A DNA stretch of 64,000 bases from Clostridia bacterium (GTDB taxonomy: Bacteria > Bacillota > Clostridia > Oscillospirales > CAG-382): NCBI GenBank assembly GCA_017399965.1, contig JAFQAP010000030.1, forward strand, positions 1 through 64,000, read 5' to 3'. Of the stretch, positions 42,036-49,465 are shown piece after piece (position 1 is the stretch's first letter; the number at the start of each line of letters is the position of its first letter). The notes under the pieces are model-generated. The model had not been told where the DNA came from. It made no database searches and saw only the letters and a list, made by a program, of their open reading frames with translations. The translations under genes and the position numbers were made by a program.

Positions 42036-43640
42036 ATGTATTCTGAAAAATTCCAAAAATCTCTGGCTGCAGTAGAAGCGGCAAGAGAGGCTAATATCGC
42101 TCTTGAGCCCCGTCGTATGACCGCTCAGGAAAAGACCGACCTTTTGGCGGCTTACCACCCCGACTACAAGCAGGACGAATTCGAAGTTTTGCAGATCGGT
42201 CCCAATAAGGGAGATAAGGTTCCCAAGGAGCTTGCAAAGACTCTGCAGGCACACAGCCGTATCACTCCCGAAAGTGTTGACCTCAACTCTCCCGATTACG
42301 ACGTAGACGTTCTGGTTATCGGCGGCGGCGGTGCAGGCGCTTCTGCGGCGATCGAAGCTGATGAAGCAGGCGCAAACGTTATGATCGTTACCAAGCTTCG
42401 TATCGGCGATGCCAACACTATGATGGCAGAAGGCGGTATTCAGGCGGCTGATAAACCCAACGATTCCCCCGCTATTCACTTTGTGGACGCTTTCGGCGGC
42501 GGACATTTCGCTGCAAAGCGCGAGCTTTTGCAAAGACTTGTTTGCGAAGCACCCGAAGCTATACAGTGGCTTTCCGAGCTTGGTGTTGAATTCGATAAAA
42601 CCGAAGACGGCACTATGGTAACCACTCACGGCGGCGGCACTTCCAGAAAGCGTATGCACGCAGCAAAAGACTATTCCGGCGCAGAGATCATGCGTACTCT
42701 CAGAGACGAAGTTCTTAACAGAGGCATCCCCGTTGTTGATTTTACTGCCGCAATAGAGCTTATTCTTGATGAAAACGGAAATGCCGCAGGCGCAGTTCTT
42801 ATGAATATGGAAACCAAAGAACTGCTCGTTGCAAGAGCGAAGACCGTAATTATCGCAACCGGCGGTGCGGGAAGAATGCATTATCAAGGCTTCCCTACCT
42901 CCAATCACTACGGCGCAACCGCAGACGGACTTGTTCTCGGTTACCGCGCAGGCGCAAAGCTTCTTTACGCAGAGACTCTTCAGTACCATCCTACCGGTGC
43001 GGCTTATCCCGAACAGATCTTTGGCGCGCTTGTTACCGAAAAAGTTCGTTCTCTCGGTGCAAAGCTTATAAACGTAAACGGCGAAGCATTTATGCATCCC
43101 CTTGAAACCCGTGACGTATCTGCGGCATCCATTATCCGCGAATGCAGCACCAGAGGAAACGGCGTAGAAACCGATAACGGCACAGCTGTATGGCTCGATA
43201 CTCCCATGATCGAAAAGATCGGCGGCGAAGGCACTATCGAAAAGAGAATTCCCGCTATGATGCGTATGTTCGGCAAATACGGTATCGATATCCGCAAAGA
43301 GCCCATTCTCGTTTACCCCACTCTCCACTATCAGAACGGCGGTCTGGACATTACCCGCGACGGTATGACAACCAACGTAAAGAACCTGTTTGTTGCAGGT
43401 GAGGCTGTGGGCGGTATTCACGGTAAGAACCGTCTTATGGGTAACTCTCTGCTTGATATCATCGTATTCGGCAGAATTGCGGGCAAGAGCGCAGGCGAAA
43501 CCTGCAAGAACGTAACCGTTGGCAAGCTTACTCTTGATCATATCAACGCTTTTGAGAAAGAGATCGTTGATGCGGGCATCGAAACCGACGCTGTATCTCC
43601 CAAGCTTCTGCCCGATTACACAAGAAAAGTCAATGCTTAA
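42036..43640 (+). CDS. fumarate reductase-type flavoprotein subunit
   Basis: 534 residues. FAD Rossmann motif VLVIGGGGAGASAA begins only near residue 92, so there is an unusual N-terminal extension of about 90 residues. Catalytic-site motifs of the FrdA/SdhA family are present: QYHPTGA, RECSTRGNG and LHYQNGG, and the FAD-closing GEAVGGIHGKNRLMGNSLLD. The residue matching the His that binds FAD covalently in FrdA is Asn (DANTMMAEGG), so FAD is probably not covalently bound, as in soluble enzymes such as L-aspartate oxidase. ATG 42036 is preferred over the GTG at 42033. Most likely role: fumarate to succinate. Confidence 0.85.
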   Translation: MYSEKFQKSLAAVEAAREANIALEPRRMTAQEKTDLLAAYHPDYKQDEFEVLQIGPNKGDKVPKELAKTLQAHSRITPESVDLNSPDYDVDVLVIGGGGAGASAAIEADEAGANVMIVTKLRIGDANTMMAEGGIQAADKPNDSPAIHFVDAFGGGHFAAKRELLQRLVCEAPEAIQWLSELGVEFDKTEDGTMVTTHGGGTSRKRMHAAKDYSGAEIMRTLRDEVLNRGIPVVDFTAAIELILDENGNAAGAVLMNMETKELLVARAKTVIIATGGAGRMHYQGFPTSNHYGATADGLVLGYRAGAKLLYAETLQYHPTGAAYPEQIFGALVTEKVRSLGAKLINVNGEAFMHPLETRDVSAASIIRECSTRGNGVETDNGTAVWLDTPMIEKIGGEGTIEKRIPAMMRMFGKYGIDIRKEPILVYPTLHYQNGGLDITRDGMTTNVKNLFVAGEAVGGIHGKNRLMGNSLLDIIVFGRIAGKSAGETCKNVTVGKLTLDHINAFEKEIVDAGIETDAVSPKLLPDYTRKVNA

Positions 43641-43655
43641 AGGAGACGTATAAAA

Positions 43656-44921
43656 ATGGAGCTTTTAGGCGGTGTTATAAACTTAAAAAACCTCCCCACC
43701 CTGCTTCTTGTAGTGTTCGGAGTTCTTATGCTGGGATATCTCCTTGGCAGAATTACCGTTAAAGGTGTTTCTCTGGGCGATGCGGGCGTGTTTATTATCG
43801 CTCTTCTTTGCGGTGCATTACTTTTTAAAGTAATGCCTGAAGGCGGCGAGCTTGTTTTCAGCGGCTCAAAAGCGGCATACGATTTCGGAGACGCCCTTTC
43901 CCTTATAGAAAGTCTGGGGCTTATCCTTTTCGTAACCTCCGTTGGCTTTATTGCAGGACCCAAGTTTTTCGGCAACTTTAAGAAAAACTTCAAATCCTAC
44001 GTATTGCTCGGCGTGGTTATTATCCTTGCAGGCGGTCTTTCCGCTGTCGGCTGTATCTATATGGGCAAAGCGATCGGTTACGGCTCCACCATCGAATCAC
44101 AGGACGGCTTCGTTGCAATGATCGTTGGTCTGCTTTCCGGTTCTCTTACCTCCACTCCCGCATTCTCTGCGGCAAAAGCAACTGTTGATGCATCCCTTCA
44201 GGGTCTTGTATCCGTCGGACACGGTATCGCATATATCTTCGGCGTTATCGGCGTTGTTCTTTTCGTTCAGCTCATTCCCAAGCTTACCAAAGCCAATATG
44301 GATGAAGAAAGAGCAAAGCTTATAATTAAAGAAGATAAAGCAAAGGCAAAAAAGGCGGTAAAGCTTTTCCATATCGACCATATGGGAATTGCAGCGTTCT
44401 CCTTTGCGGCGATCATCGGTACCCTTGTAGGTGCTGTTAAGATCCCCCTTTCCGGCGACGGACTTTCCGGCACCTGCTTTGCACTTACCACTACCGGCGG
44501 ATGTCTGCTTACTGCTCTTTTGATGGGACACTTCGGCAGAATCGGCGTGATCAACATTATGCCTTCCGATTCCACCCTTAAGCTGTTCCGCGAGCTGGGA
44601 CTTGTTCTCTTCCTCGTTGGCGCAGGTATCCCCGGCGGCGCAGAATTTGTTGAGAATTTCGACCCCATGTATTTCGTATACGGAATAATTATGACCATTG
44701 TTCCTATGGTTATCGGATTCCTCTTTGCAAAATATGTGCTTAAGCTCAGCCTTCTCAACAACCTTGGTTCTCTTACCGGAGGTATGACCTCCACTCCTGC
44801 GCTGGGCACCCTTATCAGCACTGCAGGAACCGAGGACGTTGCTGCTGCATACGCCGCAACATATCCTATTGCTCTTATTGCAGTAGTGCTGGTTTCCCAG
44901 TTTATTATAATTCTTTTCTAA
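43656..44921 (+). CDS. AspT/YidE-YbjL family transporter, possible succinate exporter
   Basis: 421 residues with about ten membrane segments in two repeats. The signature GSLTSTPAFSAAK in the first and GGMTSTPALG in the second repeat identify the AspT (aspartate:alanine exchanger) family, with a short charged loop between them. Members include AspT itself and the SucE succinate exporter of Corynebacterium. As last gene of an operon that makes succinate, export of succinate or a dicarboxylate exchange is the natural guess. Compared with typical AspT proteins it lacks the large cytosolic TrkA_C-type domains. Confidence 0.85.
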   Translation: MELLGGVINLKNLPTLLLVVFGVLMLGYLLGRITVKGVSLGDAGVFIIALLCGALLFKVMPEGGELVFSGSKAAYDFGDALSLIESLGLILFVTSVGFIAGPKFFGNFKKNFKSYVLLGVVIILAGGLSAVGCIYMGKAIGYGSTIESQDGFVAMIVGLLSGSLTSTPAFSAAKATVDASLQGLVSVGHGIAYIFGVIGVVLFVQLIPKLTKANMDEERAKLIIKEDKAKAKKAVKLFHIDHMGIAAFSFAAIIGTLVGAVKIPLSGDGLSGTCFALTTTGGCLLTALLMGHFGRIGVINIMPSDSTLKLFRELGLVLFLVGAGIPGGAEFVENFDPMYFVYGIIMTIVPMVIGFLFAKYVLKLSLLNNLGSLTGGMTSTPALGTLISTAGTEDVAAAYAATYPIALIAVVLVSQFIIILF

Positions 44922-44933
44922 AATATCACGTAT

Positions 44934-44976
44934 AAATGTCCCAAGATGCCAAACTGTTTCTTGGGACATTTTTGTA
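44934..44976 (+). terminator. intrinsic terminator of the redox operon
   Basis: A 13-bp stem AAATGTCCCAAGA/TCTTGGGACATTT with a 12-base loop, then TTTTGTATT. 12 bases after the transporter stop codon. Confidence 0.88.
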
Positions 44977-44991
44977 TTATACTGTTTACGG

Positions 44992-45020
44992 TTGACAAAA
45001 GCTCGTATTTGTGGTAAAAA
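44992..45020 (+). promoter_or_regulatory. promoter of the SPFH protein gene
   Basis: Consensus -35 TTGACA, 17-bp spacer ending TGTGG, -10 TAAAAA. The same layout occurs at 46177-46205. Confidence 0.72.
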
Positions 45021-45056
45021 TATGTTAGTAAAATCCATTAAGGAAGGTAGATTGAT

Positions 45057-46130
45057 ATGGCTATAAGTATTATTTCCGGAATTGCCATCGTTGTGCTGAT
45101 AGCGGCAATGGCGGCATTGTGTGTTTATTTTTACAAAAAAAGCAGCAAGACGATGCTTACGGTAACCGCAATCGCCGCAGTTGTTCTGTTGGCTGCAATG
45201 GCGATAGTTCCTATGAGCTTCCATACCGTTGAAACGGGTGAAGTTGTCGTTGTAAAGCATTTGGGTGAAGCAAAATACGTCCGCAATGCAGGTACATATT
45301 TTGACCTTTGGATAACCAACAAATGCGAAAAGTATGATGCAAAGGTTCAGAACGTAGAAATAACCACGTCTGCATACTCCAGCGACGCACAGACTATGGA
45401 TATTGCTATGACACTGCAATACCAGATAATGACCGATAAGGTTATTAACATTGCACAGCAGTACGGTTCATTGGACGTACTCCAGAGCCGTATTCAGTCT
45501 ATTGCCATTGAAAAGACAAAGTCTGTTCTCTCCTCTTACAAGGCTATGGATATTATATCCGACCGTGCTTCTATGTCTCCAAGGGTTGAAGAAGCTATAA
45601 AGAGCGCCATTGCAGAGGATTATCATGTTACCATTGCAACCGTGGTGCTTACAAACATTGATTTTTCCGATGCTTTTGAGACCGCTGTCGAGGATAAGAT
45701 GATCGCCGAGCAAAAACAGCTTCAGGCTGAATACGAGAATATGACAAAGGTAGCCGCCGCAGAAGCCGAAGCAAAAGCCGCTGTTCAGAAGGCAGAAGGC
45801 GAGGCGCAGGCAAAACTTATTGCCGCGCAGGCAGACCGTGCAGCTCAAGTAGAATTGGCGCGTGCCGAAGCACAGGCTATTCAGCTTAAATCAGTTGAAA
45901 TTGCAAAAGCGCTCGGATTTACCGTAAACGAAAACACCGTAACCGATGAAGAGGGCGTTGAAGTGATCGAATACGTTATAGATTTTTCCGGTAAGAGCGC
46001 CGAAGAGATCGCCCTTATAACCGATTATCTCAAGTATGCCGAATATCTTGCAAAGTGGGACGGTAAGCTTCCCGAAGTAATGACCGGCGAAAGCGCAACA
46101 ATAATGATACCTGCCCAAGACAATAATTAA
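45057..46130 (+). CDS. SPFH/band 7 (prohibitin-like) membrane protein
   Basis: 357 residues. Two N-terminal membrane segments (about 5-25 and 32-52), a band 7/prohibitin domain (VETGEVVVVKHLGEAKYV ... NIDFSDAFETAVEDKMIAEQ), and an Ala/Glu-rich coiled coil (about 225-290). Prohibitin-like proteins form ring-shaped membrane scaffolds. It differs from the zinc-ribbon SPFH protein at 30955. Single gene with promoter and terminator. Confidence 0.88.
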   Translation: MAISIISGIAIVVLIAAMAALCVYFYKKSSKTMLTVTAIAAVVLLAAMAIVPMSFHTVETGEVVVVKHLGEAKYVRNAGTYFDLWITNKCEKYDAKVQNVEITTSAYSSDAQTMDIAMTLQYQIMTDKVINIAQQYGSLDVLQSRIQSIAIEKTKSVLSSYKAMDIISDRASMSPRVEEAIKSAIAEDYHVTIATVVLTNIDFSDAFETAVEDKMIAEQKQLQAEYENMTKVAAAEAEAKAAVQKAEGEAQAKLIAAQADRAAQVELARAEAQAIQLKSVEIAKALGFTVNENTVTDEEGVEVIEYVIDFSGKSAEEIALITDYLKYAEYLAKWDGKLPEVMTGESATIMIPAQDNN

Positions 46131-46137
46131 ATTTATT

Positions 46138-46166
46138 ACTCCCTGTTTCATACAGGGAGTTTTTTA
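46138..46166 (+). terminator. intrinsic terminator of the SPFH gene
   Basis: 9-bp stem ACTCCCTGT/ACAGGGAGT with a TTCAT loop and a T-run. Confidence 0.88.
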
Positions 46167-46176
46167 TCGTATCCCG

Positions 46177-46205
46177 TTGACAAATCGGCATATATGTGGT
46201 AAAAA
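46177..46205 (+). promoter_or_regulatory. promoter of the patatin gene
   Basis: -35 TTGACA, 17-bp spacer ending TGTGG, -10 TAAAAA, nearly the same arrangement as at 44992-45020. Confidence 0.72.
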
Positions 46206-46244
46206 TAAATATGTGTATTTATGTTTTTGAGAGGTGAAGGCGTT

Positions 46245-47090
46245 ATGAATATCGGTTTGGTTTTATCCGGCGGAATGTCAAAGGGCGCGTATCAGTTGGG
46301 AGCGCTCCGAGCTATACGCGAATATATCGACCCAAAGGACGTAAGATTTATAAGCGCGGCATCTATCGGCGCTCTTAACGCTTATGCTTATTCTTCCGAT
46401 AATCTGGACGTGGGAAGCTTTATGTGGCATTCCATCAACCTGACTCATTCAAGAGTTTTGGTTACCACCATTCTCCGCAGCGAATTTCTTACGGAAGTAA
46501 TACGCCGTCTTTCCAAAAAAGAAGTACAGTGCGAAAAAATGTACGTGCCTTATATAAATTTAAAAACAAGAAGTATTTTTTATACCGATATTGCAGAAAA
46601 AGAGGAAGAAGAGCTAAAAGAACACCTTGCCGCCGCTGTTGCAATGCCCGGTATAAACCACCCCGTGCTTATTAACGAGCTTAATCTTTATGACGGTGCT
46701 ACTGTGGACAATATTCCCGTGTATCCTTTGATGCAGTATAATCTGGATTACATTATCTGTATTCATTTTGATGATTATAACTACACCTTTGAATCCCGCT
46801 ATTTTGATAACAAGATAGTAAAGATCAACTTCACGGGTGACAGCAAGCACTCCATATGGTTTAACAGAAGCGACGTTAAGGATATGGAAATACAAGGCTA
46901 TAAAAAAGCAAAGGCGATAATGGATTTTGTGTTTGCAGACGGTCCCGAAAACACCGAGGCAATATACAGTAAGATCGAGGCTTTGAACGCTATGAACTCC
47001 CACAAGGTGCGCCGCACGACTGCTGATATCATTAACGATAATTATGATAAGCTTAAAAAGCGCCTTGCAAAAAGACAAATCGTTGAATGA
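46245..47090 (+). CDS. patatin-like phospholipase
   Basis: 281 residues. SGGMSKGAYQLGAL is the oxyanion loop, the catalytic Ser40 lies in SAASIGALNA (Ala instead of Gly before the Ser box), and the Asp150 of the dyad is in YDGATVDN. The enzyme would hydrolyse acyl chains of membrane lipids from the cytoplasmic side; no signal peptide. ATG 46245 follows GAGGTGAAG; the upstream in-frame ATG at 46221 has no site. The next two genes follow within 11 and 1 bases. Confidence 0.87.
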   Translation: MNIGLVLSGGMSKGAYQLGALRAIREYIDPKDVRFISAASIGALNAYAYSSDNLDVGSFMWHSINLTHSRVLVTTILRSEFLTEVIRRLSKKEVQCEKMYVPYINLKTRSIFYTDIAEKEEEELKEHLAAAVAMPGINHPVLINELNLYDGATVDNIPVYPLMQYNLDYIICIHFDDYNYTFESRYFDNKIVKINFTGDSKHSIWFNRSDVKDMEIQGYKKAKAIMDFVFADGPENTEAIYSKIEALNAMNSHKVRRTTADIINDNYDKLKKRLAKRQIVE

Positions 47091-47101
47091 GAGGAAAAAA
47101 T

Positions 47102-47290
47102 ATGAAGATAACCAAACGTATTAAAACCATTGCTGTTTGCGCTACTCTCGCTTGCGGTGCCATCGCAGGTGCGGCTATCGGTATTTTGGTATACCAGACC
47201 GTTAAAGCGGTTGAGGAAAAAATAAAAAAGACAATTAATATTAAAAATATTTTAAGCAAAATTCCTTTTTTAAAGCGCAAGGTAAAATAA
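47102..47290 (+). CDS. small membrane protein, function unknown
   Basis: 62 residues: basic N-terminus (MKITKRIKT), one hydrophobic Ala/Gly-rich helix (about 9-31), and a Lys-rich tail. GAGGAAAAAA site upstream. It lies between the patatin and EEP genes and 1 base before the latter. Could be a membrane anchor or regulator; no family recognised. Confidence 0.6.
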   Translation: MKITKRIKTIAVCATLACGAIAGAAIGILVYQTVKAVEEKIKKTINIKNILSKIPFLKRKVK

Positions 47291-47291
47291 A

Positions 47292-47999
47292 ATGGAACTG
47301 AATATATTAAGCTTTAATACACAGCACTGCATGAACTATATCACCCGAAAGATCGATTATGAATCTGTGGTGAATTTAATAAAAGAGCTTGATGCGGATA
47401 TTGTCGGTCTTAACGAGATACGCGGCGAAGGCGATTTGTTTGAATACGAAGCCCAAATGGAAAAGCTGGCTTCTCTTACGGGCTATTATTATTACTTTGG
47501 TCAGGCTATAATGGTGTGCGGCACCGGTCCTTACGGCAACGGAATACTTTCCAAATACCCCATCAAAAACGTGGAAAAAATAATGATTCCCGACCCGGAA
47601 ACAAAAAGCGGAAAACAGCACTACGAAACCAGATGTATTATTAAAGCTACCATAGACGCGGGAACGGACATTACCGTTATGGTATCTCACTTCGGCTTGA
47701 ATCTTGAAGAGCGTATGAACGCCGTACAGACTCTTGTACCCGCTTTGGAAAGAGAGAAATGTATTTTTATGGGCGATCTTAACACCACTCCCGAAGAACC
47801 CGTGCTGGAGGGTATACGCGCCCGTATGACAGATGCAGACGATTACTTAAGCGGCAAGCTTCTTTCCTACCCTTCCGATATACCGGAGATAAAAATAGAT
47901 TATATTTTTGTTTCTCCCGATATAAAGATAAAGTATGCCGATATACCTGCAAAGGTAGTTTCCGACCACCGTCCTTATATTGCTAAAATTGAAATTTAA
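47292..47999 (+). CDS. endonuclease/exonuclease/phosphatase family protein
   Basis: 235 residues, metal-dependent EEP superfamily. NTQHC near the start, LNEIRG (Glu metal ligand), VMVSHFGLN, MGDLNTTPEE (Asp-x-Asn) and SDHRPY at the end (catalytic Asp-His) are visible. Members include exonuclease III-like enzymes, sphingomyelinases and lipid or nucleotide phosphatases. Its position after a patatin suggests lipid phosphodiester hydrolysis, but this is only a hint. No signal peptide. Confidence 0.87.
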   Translation: MELNILSFNTQHCMNYITRKIDYESVVNLIKELDADIVGLNEIRGEGDLFEYEAQMEKLASLTGYYYYFGQAIMVCGTGPYGNGILSKYPIKNVEKIMIPDPETKSGKQHYETRCIIKATIDAGTDITVMVSHFGLNLEERMNAVQTLVPALEREKCIFMGDLNTTPEEPVLEGIRARMTDADDYLSGKLLSYPSDIPEIKIDYIFVSPDIKIKYADIPAKVVSDHRPYIAKIEI

Positions 48000-48010
48000 A
48001 ACCTTATACA

Positions 48011-48045
48011 AAAACGGCTTTGGTTTAACCCAAAGCCGTTTTTGC
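48011..48045. terminator. bidirectional intrinsic terminator
   Basis: 13-bp stem AAAACGGCTTTGG/CCAAAGCCGTTTT with a short loop and flanking A and T residues, between convergent genes ending at 47999 and 48093. Confidence 0.88.
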
Positions 48046-48092
48046 TTACTCGGGAGTGGTTACCCGCAGATTCAAAAAGGAGTCAAGATCGT

Positions 48093-49394
48093 TTAGTTCT
48101 GTGCAAGTCTGTCTTTAAGGATAGCGTTAACGTAATCGGAAATAGCCTGCGAACCGCTGAGCTGGCAAGGCTCGGAAATTTCATCGAATCCGCCGCCGAA
48201 GTGTGTCTGGCAGTTATCCTGATACGTATCTGCTCCGAAGCGGAGAGCGGAAACACGGTTTGTTCCGTGAAGTCCTTCCATACCCATAAAGAATACTGCT
48301 ACGCGGTAATCGGAAACGGCTTCGGTAAATTCTTCGCCGGAAACGTGGCGGTAATCTTCGCTGTGAAGATATACCTTGAATTCCTCCCAAAGCTGTTCAA
48401 GATCCGCAACTTCCTTTGCATCGGTATCGCCTTCAAGGCGGAGGCGAGCTACCAACTGCTCCGCATTCATATCCCATACTTCAATAACAACGGATTTTCC
48501 GTCGGTATCATACTTTACGTTGTTAAGGTTTTCGGGGATAAGTCCATCGGGATAAAGCTGAACGGAAGCATTTCTGTCGCCGCAATCGAGAGCTTCAATG
48601 TAGTTGATGTGAACCTGTCCGCTGAATACAAATACGCCTGTGGAATGCTTGGAAAGACGGGTATTGCTCTCGTCAACAGACCATTGATTTTCGCCGGGAA
48701 TTTCTTCGCGGAAGAAATATTGTACGTCTTTTGCAAGCACCCAAAGCTCGTATTCGTCAATGGGCGCAGTCATATCCGCAAATACAGTTTTGACACCGTG
48801 ACGGCCATATACCGCAGAATTGAGAACTGCTACGCGGGTGTAAATTACGTTCCAGATATCCTTTTCAACGTTAAAGGAATATTCGTTGGTGCCGACCTCC
48901 AAGCCGCCGAAGCAATTTTTGTATTCTTCGGAAGAATAGAAGCTTATGCCCGGATAACTTGCGGTAACGCCATCAAGTCCCGTTACGTTGATAACATCGT
49001 ATTGGCTGAACAGCTTAAGAGTATCATCGATCATAAAGAGAATATCCTCTGCGGAAAGGGAGAACCACTCGCCGTTTTCTCTTCTTGCGACAAAGTCGCT
49101 GATCTGCTCTGCGGAATAGATGTTTACGACCGATTTGCCATCAACTTCGGAAGTGAATAAATACTGACCGAACTTGCCCGAAAGCTGTTCCTGAGGAACG
49201 GGAACGGTGGTATCGGTAATAATATTCTCTTCATCGGGAAGCAATCCGCTTACATCGGGTGCGTAAGACTCCGTATCCACTGCTTCGTCTTTTGTTTCTG
49301 CCATACCCATAAGCATAAGTCCGCCGGTGAGTACGCATACCGCCAAAACAAGAGACAGCGCGGAACGGAAAAATAGACGTTTGCTGAATTTCAT
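48093..49394 (-). CDS. secreted or membrane-anchored protein of unknown function
   Basis: 433 residues. Hydrophobic segment at about 10-31 (signal anchor or signal peptide with MAETKDEA after it), then a mostly polar, acidic, aromatic-rich extracellular part. No domain recognised; short patterns such as GISFYSSEEY and HFGGGFDEI were not assignable. Its gene lies 71 bases downstream of a histidine kinase with a possible own promoter overlapped by an inverted repeat, so it may be the output or a co-sensor of that two-component system. Confidence 0.65.
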   Translation of the reverse strand: MKFSKRLFFRSALSLVLAVCVLTGGLMLMGMAETKDEAVDTESYAPDVSGLLPDEENIITDTTVPVPQEQLSGKFGQYLFTSEVDGKSVVNIYSAEQISDFVARRENGEWFSLSAEDILFMIDDTLKLFSQYDVINVTGLDGVTASYPGISFYSSEEYKNCFGGLEVGTNEYSFNVEKDIWNVIYTRVAVLNSAVYGRHGVKTVFADMTAPIDEYELWVLAKDVQYFFREEIPGENQWSVDESNTRLSKHSTGVFVFSGQVHINYIEALDCGDRNASVQLYPDGLIPENLNNVKYDTDGKSVVIEVWDMNAEQLVARLRLEGDTDAKEVADLEQLWEEFKVYLHSEDYRHVSGEEFTEAVSDYRVAVFFMGMEGLHGTNRVSALRFGADTYQDNCQTHFGGGFDEISEPCQLSGSQAISDYVNAILKDRLAQN

Positions 49395-49409
49395 ACTTTT
49401 ACCTTCTTT

Positions 49410-49443
49410 CTGTATTTTAGTATGGCTTTATTATAAAATACAG
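49410..49443 (-). promoter_or_regulatory. 10-bp inverted repeat overlapping a -10 element
   Basis: CTGTATTTTA (49410-49419) and TAAAATACAG (49434-49443) are perfect inverted repeats with a 14-base gap. A minus-strand TATAAT (49430-49435) sits between and overlaps the second arm. It could be an operator or a leader hairpin for the secreted protein gene starting at 49394. Confidence 0.5.
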
Positions 49444-49465
49444 ATGTTTTGAATTTGTAATGGTT

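Noticed and set aside
41961-43541. 526-codon frame antisense to the fumarate reductase flavoprotein
   Set aside because: Shadow of a highly conserved gene; composition rich in Cys, Ser and Gly without motifs, and no ribosome binding site.
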